Shown here piece by piece: positions 1-9,262 of a stretch of 64,000 nucleotides of DNA. The stretch's first letter is position 1; every line of letters begins with the position of its first letter. Source of the stretch: Cannabis sativa (Eukaryota; Streptophyta; Magnoliopsida; Rosales; Cannabaceae). The notes below the pieces were generated by a model that saw nothing but the letters and a program-made list of their open reading frames with translations, ran no database searches and had not been told where the DNA came from. Made by a program: the position numbers and the translations under genes. The stretch is taken from NCBI RefSeq assembly GCF_029168945.1, contig NC_083608.1, positions 22,958,136-23,022,135 of the forward strand, given 5' to 3'.

Positions 1-1220
1 TACTCTAGCATTCTGCACAGAGATAACAACAAATTCCTCTAGGCTTGTGAGAATTTTCCAACACTCACAACTTTAATCCTACCATTGAGCTCAATATATT
101 CCTATATCAAACCAGCAAGCAGGACACCATTCAAACATTCATTTGGTAAGTTATGCAAGGCAAATGAAATATTCCTATTCCACTAACAAAGAAAAGCCTA
201 AATCTAGGTTTTCACTTGCTCCATTCAAGTTGAACTACTAGATCTAGCCCTTCCGGTACAAGATCTAGCTTAGCAAATTGTTATTCATGGCCAAGAAACA
301 ACAATCAATTAAAATGAAACTCACTTGAATGAACAAAGGCAAACTAATGCTAAAGTAAGCTTAAAATTTAATCATACCCAACTTAGAAGTTCATAGTCAT
401 TCAAGCCTCAAAAGTTTAGCTCATATTCAAGTAAGAAGATAAAATCCAAGCTAAAAACAATTCATCCATGGCTGCTGCCCAAATTTACAATCTCAAGAAG
501 TTTTTAATACTAAGTACAAACAACAATAAAAGAGGAAAATAAAGAAGACTATCAAGAAAGGGTAAAAGAAAATTCAAACACTAGGCTTGGTCCCCTCTTC
601 TTTCTTCTTTGTTGTACTTCCTGCTGCAATTAAAGCTCCTCCATAGAAAAATGGCAGCTGCCCCGTACTGTACATACAAGATGATGAAGATGATTCTGGT
701 GTACTTCCCTTTCCTTCTCTTTTTGTTGTTGGGTTTTTTAGGGTACAAACTTCATACCCCAAAATAGAAGCCCAAACTTTTCCACTTTGGCCCACTAGGG
801 TTAGACCCCTTTCTTCCACGTCAGCTGGCTGGTGCAATTTGAGTGACTGGACCGAAGTTGCTGAGGTGGATAAGTGAAATTCGTGTTTTCACGTCACTGC
901 CAGGATGCTGAATTCACTTCAGCATTGCTTTAGCATTGCTTCAGCAATCAGCCCAGTTTCAGCTTGTGCTTCTTTTCTTCCTTGCTTCTTTTTCTTTTAC
1001 ATATTAATTTAATTCCTCCTTTTTCAACAAAATAAGCACAGTTAATTGGAAAAACACACCCAACAATATCAATATTTACAAAACTTAAAGGTTAGATTAC
1101 TGAATAGAAAATAACACTAAAACTAATTAAAATTAAGCAAAATAAACACATTTTCACTACTCTCCTCACAATACTTTAGTTTAAAAGCATAAAAATTAAC
1201 TCTATAACATAGAGTTATCA
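1..1220 (-). mobile_element. Edge of an LTR-type retroelement nested in Ty3 pol (partial)
   Basis: The Ty3 pol frame on the minus strand stops abruptly here, and the next minus-strand bases read TGATAACTCTATGTTATAGA. That is a TG-initiated LTR-like start which includes a perfect 9-bp inverted repeat (TAACTCTAT / ATAGAGTTA, 3-nt loop, 1197-1217). Nothing in the remaining 1.2 kb continues the integrase. The sequence is AT-rich and non-coding, with short direct repeats of a TTCAGCATTGC-like motif near 906-955. I infer that this is the LTR, and perhaps some internal sequence, of an element that jumped into the Ty3 element and continues off the left edge. The far end and target duplication are outside the window, so the class is not proven. 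Confidence 0.5.
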
Positions 1221-3467
1221 CCTGCTTTGAGAAGCAAGCATTCGAGCTTTGATCTTGTCTATTGCTTCATTTGTCTCCTGGACTAATTCAGGGCCTAAGT
1301 ATTTCTGTTCTCCTGTTTCGTCCCAATGAATTGGGGAGCGACACTTTCTGCCATAGAGCAGCTCATAAGGAGCCATTCCTATGGTACTTTGATAACTATT
1401 GTTATAGGAGAATTCAATCAGAGGTAAATACTTACTCCAGGACCCTCCAAAATCCATGACACAAGCTCGTAACAAGTCTTCAAGTATCTGAATAGTTCGT
1501 TCAGATTGCCCATCCGTTTGAGGATGAAAGACTGTGCTAAATTTCAAATTAGTTCCCATAGCCTTTTGTAAACTTATCCAAAACTTTGATGTAAATTTAG
1601 GGTCTCTATCTGAAACGATTGACTTCGGTACTCCATGAAGACGAACAATTTCTTTCACATACAAATCAGCATACTGATCTACAGTATAGGTTACCTTAAC
1701 AGGTAAGAAATGTGCTGACTTTGTAAAGCGATCCACCACAACCCAAACTGAGTCGTACATTCCTGTGGTTCTAGGCAGGCCAACCACAAAGTCCATTGCA
1801 ATGTCTTCCCACTTCCATTCTGGAAGTGTTAATGGCTGAAGTAATCCTGCCGGCCGTTGATGCTCAGCTTTGATTTGCTGACAGGTTAAGCATTTAGTGA
1901 CGTAGTCCACTACATCCCTCTTCATCCCATACCACCAAAAATAGGGCTTCAAGTCTTGATACATTTTGGTGGTTCCTGGATGCAATGAGTAAGGGGTAGT
2001 ATGAACTTCTTCTAGAATTTCTTTCTTAAGCTCATTGATATCAGGGACACACACCCGTGCTTTAAACAACAGCATTCCACTGTCAGAAATTGAAAAATCC
2101 TTAGCTTTGCCCGCTAAGACATCTTCTCGAATCTTAACCAATTCAGGATCTTCTAACTGGGCCATTCTGATTCTTTCCAACAAATCTGACTGAAGTGTCA
2201 GATTAAATAATTTCTCAGTCACCAACTCAATGTTTGCCCTAGTCATTTCTGAGGCTAACTGAGAGGAAATCATGACCATGTTGGATATCTGATCAGGTCC
2301 CTTTCTGCTTAAGGCATCAGCCACAACGTTTGCCTTTCCAGGATGATACAGGATTTCACAGTCATAGTCTTTTACCAACTCTAACCACCTTCTCTGTCTC
2401 ATGTTCAGATCCTTCTGAGTGAAGAAATACTTGAGACTCTTGTGGTCAGTATAGATCTCACACCTTTCACCATATAAGTAATGTCGCCAAATTTTCAAGG
2501 CGAACACCACTGCTGCAAGTTCTAGGTCGTGAGTTGGGTAACGCTGCTCATAATCTTTCAATTGCCGAGAAGCATAGGTTATGACTTTATCTGCTTGCAT
2601 TAACACACAGCCTAAACCCTGCCTTGATGCGTCACAATACACCACAAACTTTTCTTGATTAGATGGCAAGGCTAGAACAGGAGCTGTAATCAATCGTTGC
2701 TTCAGCTCTTGAAAACTCTTTTCACACTTATCTGACCATATAAATCGCTGGTTCTTCCTAGTTAACTCGGATAACGGCATTGCAATTTTGGAAAATCCTT
2801 CCACAAAACACCGATAGTAACCCGCTAAACTGAGAAAACTTCGAATTTCAGTGACTGTTTTAGGTCTAGGCCAATTCTTCACCGCCTCAATCTTCGCTGG
2901 ATCAACCATAATCCCGTCTTTCCCAACAATATGCCCCAGAAAGGACACTTGTGACAACCAAAACTCACACTTTTTGAATTTTGCGTAGAGTTTATGATCT
3001 CTAAGTCGCTGCAGAACCATTCGAAGATGTTGCTCATGCTCTGTTTCTAACCGAGAGTACACAAGAATATCATCGATAAATACAATTACAAAATTATCGA
3101 GGAAATCCTTGAATACCCTATTCATGAGATCCATAAAAGCTGCCGGAGCATTTGTTAACCCAAAAGACATAACCAGGAACTCGTAATGACCATACCTGGT
3201 TCGGAAAGCTGTCTTCGGAATATCCTCTTCTCGAATTCTCAACTGATGATATCCAGACCTCAAGTCAATCTTAGAGAACACCGTTTTGCCTTGAAGTTGA
3301 TCAAATAAGTCATCAATTCTAGGCAGAGGATATTTATTCTTTATGGTTAACTTATTCAGCTCCCGATAATCAATACACATCCGAAGAGTTCCATCTTTCT
3401 TATTCACAAATAGCACTGGGGCTCCCCAAGGTGACACACTAGGCCGAGTGAACCCTAAATCCAACAT
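1218..3467 (-). pseudogene. Ty3 pol: RT, RNase H and integrase, truncated
   Basis: This is the polymerase part of the Ty3 polyprotein, which copies element RNA and inserts the DNA. Visible motifs in order are RT with [24 protein letters not shown] and the catalytic [11 protein letters not shown]; RNase H with [18 protein letters not shown] and [10 protein letters not shown]; and integrase with a zinc-binding H-H-C-C region (HPGTTKMYQ then CLTCQQIK), [19 protein letters not shown] and the final acidic residue in DGQSERTIQ. The last residues (ARMLASQSR) are where this family normally continues into the integrase C-terminus; instead the frame runs into the nested element. Upstream, the link to protease is lost through a TAG, a one-base frameshift and a TGA between about 3490 and 3590. 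Confidence 0.9.
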
Positions 3468-3577
3468 CCCTTGATGTTGTATCTTCAGTTCTTTTCATTC
3501 AGCAGGTGCCATTCGGTAGGGTGCCTTGAAACAGGTTCTGCTCCAGGAATTAAATCAATGATGAAATCTATTTCCCG

Positions 3578-4138
3578 CTAAGGTGGTAATCCAGGCAATT
3601 CCTCTGGAAACACATCTAGGAATTCCTTAACCACTTTAACCTCTTCAGGTCCAAATAACACAGGTTTACCGGAATCCACTACCACTGCTAGGAATCCAAC
3701 ACATCCATTACGTAACAAATCCCTAGCTTTCAACGCTAAGATTCTTGGAACATGAGACCCTTGGACCGAACCAACAAAAACAAAAGGTTCCTCATTCTCC
3801 GGTTCAAAAGTCACCATTTTCCGTTTACAATCAATACTAGCAATGTATTTGGACAAAAAATCCATACCAAGTATAATGTCAAATTCGGCCAATGGTAACT
3901 CCACAAGATCAGCATTCAATTCTCTATCTTCAATTCTAATTATTACAGATCTAATCCACTTTCTTGAAATAATTAATTCTCCATTAGGCAGCAGGGTTCC
4001 AAACCCCGTCTCGAGAATATCACTAGGTCTATCAAACTGATCAAGAAGTCTTGATGACACATAAGACCGAGTAGCACCCGAATCAAATAAAACAGTATAA
4101 GCAAAACCATTGATTAGAAGCTGACCTGTAACTACTGA
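3578..4138 (-). pseudogene. Ty3 aspartic protease region
   Basis: This aspartic protease segment would cut the Gag-Pol polyprotein. The active-site motif DSGAT is encoded at 4070-4084, and a later IILGMDFLSKY is the usual flap/second-loop signature of plant Ty3 proteases. The frame is offset from gag by one base near 4135, so a gag-pol fusion product cannot be made. It ends at ELPGLPP followed by an in-frame TAG. The DSGAT part lies upstream of the first possible start codon in this frame, so the domain is only complete when read as an internal part of a polyprotein. Confidence 0.82.
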
Positions 4139-5373
4139 AGGACCGGCGGCGGCATCGGCTGAGTTATAGCAAAGACACGAGCAGGTGCAGGCACAGGTTT
4201 GACCTCAGGCTTTGGTTCCTCTTTCTTCAACTGAGGACAGTCCTTCCTGAGATGTCCCACCGAACCACACTGAAAGCAGGCTCTCCGGTTACAAGTTCCG
4301 CGGTGATGCTTCTTGCAACGCGGGCACTCAGGATAGGAATAAGTCTGACGTCCTCCTCTGTTCTGGTTTCCTCGAAACCTTTTTCCTTGCCCTGAACTTC
4401 CCGAAGATGGGAAAGTTCTTTTCTTCTGTTCAAAGGTAGAACCCCCACTCTCTTTTTCAGGTTCAGACATAGGGAGAATAGTAATCCCACCAACACTAGG
4501 AGAATCTCTGGTTTCTTGCAAAAATTTTACTGCTCCTTCAGCTCGAAGAGCCTTGTCAACCATTTCTGCATAAGTTGTGGTATCGTTCGTTGTGATAACC
4601 AGATCATGCCTGATCTTGGCATTCAGTCCAGCCAAATATTTTTCTTTCTTGCTGAAGTCTGTTGGTACAATTATGGAGGCTAGCTTGGCCAAGCGATCAA
4701 ACTTGGTTGTATATTCAGTTACCGACATACCCTCACCTTGAACCAACTCAACAAACTCCTTCCGCTTTGCACTGCGGACCGCCTCATTATAATATTTGGC
4801 ATTGAATAAATCCCGGAATTCCTCCCAGGTCATTCCGGTAACATCTCTAGTGAGGGGTACCATCTCCCACCAAATCAGGGCATCCTCTTGAAATTGAAAC
4901 GTGGCACATGCCACTCTGTCATTTCCGACCACTCCCATAAAATTCAATATTCTTTCAACAACGGTCAACCACTGTTCAACTTTTAAGACATCAGGGCCTC
5001 CCAGAAACACTGGAGGTGCCTGCTTCCTGAATCTCTCATATAATGGCTCCATACCGTTACCAGCAACATGTTGCTCAGCTGGCACCGCAGGGGCTGCAGG
5101 AACCGCAGCAGGCGGTTGCGGGGGAAGCTCAACAGGAGCATCCCGTTGCCTAAGTCGTCGGATCTCTTCTTCTTGTTGCTCAATTCTAGTTTGCATCTCA
5201 GCAAACCTTTGTTCCCAATCAACCGGGGCCTGAGGTGGATTCTCCTGTCCACCTCTCGGGACTCGACCGCGGCCTCTACCGCGTCCACGGGGGTTTTGGG
5301 GATTTCTACCACCCCGACCACCTCCGGTCTCAACCAACTCACCCTGCCTTCTAACGTTTCGCTGGTCGTCCAT
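4132..5373 (-). CDS. Ty3 gag
   Basis: Gag is the structural protein of the retrotransposon particle; it packages element RNA. The 413-residue frame begins with an ATG in a basic, Gly/Arg-rich N-terminus, followed by a short Glu/Arg-rich coiled-coil-like stretch and a retrotransposon gag domain (roughly residues 110-260, with LKVEQWLTVVERIL and WEEFRDLFNAKYY). A single CCHC zinc knuckle, CFQCGSVGHLRKDCP, lies near residue 370. The frame itself is open. It lies just downstream of the PBS-containing leader, as expected. Product function is unlikely because the adjoining pol is broken. Confidence 0.88.
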   Translation of the reverse strand: MDDQRNVRRQGELVETGGGRGGRNPQNPRGRGRGRGRVPRGGQENPPQAPVDWEQRFAEMQTRIEQQEEEIRRLRQRDAPVELPPQPPAAVPAAPAVPAEQHVAGNGMEPLYERFRKQAPPVFLGGPDVLKVEQWLTVVERILNFMGVVGNDRVACATFQFQEDALIWWEMVPLTRDVTGMTWEEFRDLFNAKYYNEAVRSAKRKEFVELVQGEGMSVTEYTTKFDRLAKLASIIVPTDFSKKEKYLAGLNAKIRHDLVITTNDTTTYAEMVDKALRAEGAVKFLQETRDSPSVGGITILPMSEPEKESGGSTFEQKKRTFPSSGSSGQGKRFRGNQNRGGRQTYSYPECPRCKKHHRGTCNRRACFQCGSVGHLRKDCPQLKKEEPKPEVKPVPAPARVFAITQPMPPPVLQ

Positions 5374-5614
5374 TATTTAGGACTTAGCCTACGAACCCAC
5401 AAGGCACGTAGGTCAGACAGTGGTCAAAATATTTTTAAGACCGCAATTAAGATTTAGAACATCTTATTTAATCATATATACAACACAACATATCTTAAAA
5501 CAGTTTGCAAAATGAAATAAAGCTTACGGAACCGTGAGTTGAACTCGACACTGGCCTTGATTGTACATATCTTGACGGTCTTCAGTGGACAACCCGGTGG
5601 CTCTGATACCAAAC
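5374..5614 (-). other. Ty3 5' leader with tRNA-Met primer binding site
   Basis: This is untranslated leader between the 5' LTR and gag. The minus strand reads TGGTATCAGAGCC at 5599-5611, which matches the 3' end of initiator tRNA-Met, the usual primer of this group. It lies three bases inside the LTR end. No other coding signal is visible. Confidence 0.85.
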
Positions 5615-7203
5615 TGTAACGCCCGTATTTTATAATAATAAACTCGAAAATTAATTTTAATAATTTATATCTTAATAACCATATGGATCGGGATCCCGAG
5701 TATCAAAATACAAGTTAAAAGTACTTTACTATTATGTACATATTATTTTTTTTTTTTAAAACAAACTCACTAAAATGCAACCCCAAAATACAGACTCCAA
5801 AATATTAAGAGATCGAAACCCTCCAGGTTGCACTGCCGCGATATGTACAATCATGCCGAGCTCTGCCTCACTGTTCCTCCAGCTTTGCTTTTCCCTTACC
5901 TACACAAGGTAGCAAACTGATGAGTCAACAGACTCAGTAAGATATGCAAGAAAATATAAAAGTAATGTAATGTCGGCTTTATGATTAAGCCGCCCTGAGC
6001 TCAATAACCAAGCTCACCAAATGGTTAAGAACGTTCTTAAGGGAAGTACGACTACTATACCAAATGCACTAAAGTACCAAAACTTGTACTTGTGTTGGTA
6101 GAGTCTTAACTGTACTTTCGGGAATTTCTAAGTGTTGTACCACGAACACGACGTACCCTTGGTACTCGTGTTGGTAACACCGTAACCACAATTATAACAA
6201 CACTATACTAACACTCCACAAATCATATTTAAACTAGTGCTAGTAGTGCAACAAATAAACAAACATATATTCTTATATATATTCTTACGCTATCTCACCT
6301 CGTTCCGTGCTCAAGTGTGCCAGTCAGCCTGAGTGGAAACGCAGCTAGACGCTTTACAGGGCCCTAAACCATAACATTCAAAATCCGATGAGAGACACGC
6401 TAAACACTTTACGGGGATTTAAAATACAGACTAAGCTTAACCCTATCGATAAAAAGGATGCCAACACCCTAAATTACTTGAAAACGGGAAAAACTAGGGT
6501 TCGGGAAAAAGTCCCAACCGGCAGACCGGTTCCCAACCGAAACCCCAGTTCCTGGGTACCAACCGGTCGACCGGTTGCAAGAGGCTTCTCAGAACCGGTC
6601 GACCGGTTCTGAGCTGGGGACAAAAATTCGATCCCTTTAATTCAAATCAAGCCCAAACTTCTCATAACTTTCCAGAATACCTGCTTATACCATAATAAAC
6701 CAAACCTAACCAGCAGAACTCAACAATTCACATCAATTTCAAAAACACCATTAGAGGTCAAGGTTTGAGTTCTCATATCACTTTTGTCTTCTTTTCTTTT
6801 TTTTTTTTTAATTAAAGTTAAGCTACAGCAACTTCTCAAACTCACTACAAGCCAAAATTGGCAAAGGACCTAAATGCCCCTCCTAAAAAAAACAATAGCT
6901 AAACTAAACCTAGGGTAAAATGGTAAATTACTAAACCCCAAAAATTTCTAATGCCCCTACTATTTAACTTGATATCCCGATAATAATTTAGACATAAAAT
7001 GCGACTCTCTAAAGGCCCAACGTCACTTTCCACAGCTTCCGAACACAATCACAGAAATTGAGTAATTTTCATAAAATAGCATAATAACATAAATGGTATT
7101 AAATACCTTTCTAAAATATGCATTTCATAAATATTAATTTAATCTCATACATAAACCCTAATTATTTAATAATTCAAAGCATTAACCATATGCGGTCTTT
7201 ACA
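5615..7203 (-). repeat. Ty3 5' LTR (1589 bp)
   Basis: On the minus strand this LTR starts TGTAAAGACCGC and ends GGGCGTTACA, giving canonical TG...CA ends directly followed by the tRNA-Met PBS. The bases after the outer end (GTTAT, 7204-7208) would be one half of the target duplication; the partner is outside the window or lost. Inside the LTR, around 6515-6613, lies a cluster of palindromes built on ACCGGTCGACCGGT. Confidence 0.85.
6515..6613. repeat. Palindrome cluster ACCGGTCGACCGGT in Ty3 LTR
   Basis: Three copies of an AACCGGtcgACCGGTT-type unit occur in about 100 bp. The first is imperfect (AACCGGCAGACCGGTT). The second forms an 18-bp perfect palindrome (6560-6577). The third forms a 26-bp perfect palindrome (6588-6613). 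All are centred on TCGA, so they are rich in CG sites. Confidence 0.9.
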
Positions 7204-7343
7204 GTTATTGAATTTCAAATCTGTGGTATTTTTCTATTTCTGAAGTAAATCTTTAACGATGCTTTTGTTTTCATATTATTATACTCTCTTCATTACCAAG
7301 TACTCTATTTAATTTATGGTGCTCTTTTTATGCTCTTCTTTAG

Positions 7344-7447
7344 CTGCTCAAACACGATTTTATAGTGATTATAAATCGTTGGACAGTTGGGATTTAATGC
7401 ATATCTCTAAAAGATACAACTTTATGGGAATCCCTCCTAGATGTTAA
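7344..7447 (+). other. Possible last exon of an unidentified host gene
   Basis: A T-rich, intron-like stretch ends in CTTCTTTAG at 7343. It is followed by an open frame of 33 codons ending in TAA, with residues such as SWDLMHISKRYNF and MGIPPRC. I do not recognise the protein. Cassandra inserted seven bases after the stop, and sequence beyond the nest (25712 onward) is T-rich and looks like a continuing 3' untranslated region. Upstream exons would lie beyond the Ty3 element, outside the window. This is inference from the splice-acceptor-like site and frame only, and the frame is short enough to be chance. Confidence 0.3.
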
Positions 7448-7454
7448 GAGAGTG

Positions 7455-8014
7455 TGTAACGTCCCCGCTTCAAACCTCCATTGGGCCCTTACACCTACAG
7501 ACTAATGGCTCTTATACACGGGTACGTGGCTACTTTCTGGATTGATGACTCCCTACAGACTAACACGAGTGTTTCCAGCGTACTTTGTTCTCACTCGCAC
7601 GCTTCCTAGGAAAACTTCCCAGGAGGTCACCCATCCTGAAATTGCCCCAAGTCAAGCACGCTTAATTGTGGAGTTCTTTCATGATGGGCTACCGAAAAAC
7701 AAGATGCACCTTGTTGATATAGGTAGTATCAATCAATCCATTTAAGCCCTCTTCAACTGTGTAGTCCCACACCTACACAGTCTCAGAATCATCCCACTTG
7801 ACCTTCCCAGGCGATGTGGGATTGCACAGCTTACCCGGTATTTCCTCTTACGGATCACGGGACTGCTGACTGTCACAATCACCACCCTACGGGGTCCGAC
7901 GTCCTCGTCGACCACACTTCTGACTGGGTCAAGGCTCTGATACCATTTGTAACGTCCCCGCTTCAAGCCTCCATTGGACCCTTACACCCACAGACTAATG
8001 GCTCTTATACATGG
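7455..8014 (-). mobile_element. Cassandra TRIM, part 1: 3' LTR, internal region, start of 5' LTR
   Basis: Cassandra is a terminal-repeat retrotransposon in miniature whose LTRs contain 5S rRNA-like sequence. Read on the minus strand, the LTR starts TGTGACAGTCAGCAG and ends GGGGACGTTACA. The complete LTR is 7455-7877 (423 bp). The internal region is only 70 bp (7878-7947), with a tRNA-Met PBS TGGTATCAGAGCC at 7933-7945 and no coding capacity. The second LTR begins at 7948 and is interrupted after 67 bp by element A; it resumes at 25348. Flanking bases GAGTG (left) and TAGTG (right, 25712-25716) look like a 5-bp target duplication with one change. Mobilisation would need enzymes from other elements. 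Confidence 0.9.
7612..7735 (-). other. 5S rRNA-like segment in Cassandra LTR
   Basis: The minus strand carries TTAAGCGTGCTTG (5S box A region) and GGATGGGTGACC (box C), followed by TCCTGGGAAG, in the order and rough spacing of plant 5S rRNA. The part between the boxes is diverged. It is not a functional 5S gene, but internal pol III promoter boxes are recognisable. The same segment recurs in the other LTR at about 25447-25570. Confidence 0.85.
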
Positions 8015-9262
8015 TGTTGCTATAATTTTAAACACTACGCAACTATACGCAATCAAGTAGTAAATCTCACACAGGTGAGGTCGATCCCACAGGGAATTGG
8101 ATTAAGTACCACTAAATTATACTTATGATTCTATTCGGTAAATCGCAAGCAATTATGATTTAAAAACAGTAAAATATGAAAGAAATTCAGAAAACTTAAT
8201 AACACAATTTAAAGTTGAGCAAGATGAGATAATAGGGAGGAGAATCCTGCTGTTGTTTACCCAAATCGTTAATGATTAATTACTATCCTATTCTTGGAGT
8301 GAATGACAGATTATGAAATAACCTAGCTCCTTTCAGATCTTCTAGATTCTAAACCACATGTTATCTAATTAATTCCTTAATTAAACTAACATGAAATCAG
8401 CATTAAGTAATAATCTACTCGTCACATAAGTCATGCAAATACTTTCGTTTCACATAGAACATTGATTATCTTAATTTTAGCATTCTCAATTCTCACTTTT
8501 TAGATTTCGAATTGAGATCATAGAGCATGCACAAGGTGATCAATCTTAAACATGAAATTAAGAACAAACTAAGATAATTTCACACACATGAATTGAGGAA
8601 TGGTAATTAAACATTAACTAGGCAAAACATTAAACAACAATCATCATCCTCCCTAAATGGGAAATTTAGTTCAGAAACAAATCCATAACCATTCCTATAG
8701 CAATATTCAACATAAAGAAATTAAAGAGGAATAAAGAAAAGAACTGTTGGTGGATGAATTATGGATCTTCACTTCAATCTCTGTGCTCTTCCTGCCGCTC
8801 TCAGCTGTATTTTAGGGTTTCTGATCGCTCCCCTGGACTTCCAATCGCAGTTTTCTATTTATAACTGAAATTTAGGGTTCGATGGACGAAAATGCCCCTG
8901 GTCCGTACGGGATCTCGCCGCGGCTAAGCTTCCTCTCGCCGCGGCGAGATAATTGAAAATAAGGGGTCTCTCTGTATCTTTTAAATGGCCGCGGCGAGCC
9001 TCTTCATCGCCGCGGCGACTGAAGCCTCCTAGATTTTCGAAATCTAGCCGCGGCCAGGTTGTGTTTAGCCGCGGCCAGATGTGCACAATTACTCAGAAAT
9101 TGTGTTTTCTTCGGCTCAGCACATCTTTTAACGAATTTCTGCACCCGAGACCTCTTTTATTCCAAAGAACCTGAAAACATAGAAAACAAGCGTAATTCCG
9201 TCCCAACACGGCTAAAAACGCACATAAATTAGATCCAAAACATAGGCTAAAAATAGCCTAAC
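8015..9262 (-). repeat. Element A 3' LTR (interrupted before its last base)
   Basis: On the plus strand this LTR reads TGTTGCTATAATT...AATAGCCTAAC, and its final A lies at 19903 beyond element B. A minus-strand TATA box, TATAAATAG, is at 8855-8863. Just on the U3 side of it (8918-9074) is a GC-rich patch with six CCGCGG sites arranged as three pairs, each pair spaced 21 bp. The rest is AT-rich and has no open frame of note. Confidence 0.9.

Larger units (their letters stand above)
1221..7203 (-). mobile_element. Ty3/gypsy retrotransposon, truncated at its 3' side
   Basis: Reading the minus strand, the order is 5' LTR (5615-7203), tRNA-Met primer binding site, gag, protease, RT, RNase H and integrase. 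This is the Ty3/gypsy order. The tRNA-Met PBS and the RT/integrase type resemble the Tekay/Del chromovirus group, but any chromodomain and the 3' LTR would lie beyond the nested insertion near 1220, so the lineage is an inference. The coding region carries several stops and frameshifts and is not functional. Confidence 0.88.

Noticed and set aside
574..837. 87-codon minus-strand frame near the left edge
   Set aside because: No recognisable domain; it sits in the non-coding LTR-like sequence of the nested element.
6388..6612. Open frame with TGRPV repeats in the Ty3 LTR
   Set aside because: It is the translation of the palindrome cluster, not a gene.
7612..7735. 5S rRNA gene
   Set aside because: Only box A and box C regions match; the rest is diverged, and it lies in an LTR with a second copy. 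It is the known Cassandra 5S-like segment.
8859..9086. Open frame with repeated Ala-Ala-Ala-Arg in element A's LTR, and its copy at 24939-25223
   Set aside because: The pattern is produced by the CCGCGG repeats; no start context or conservation is visible.
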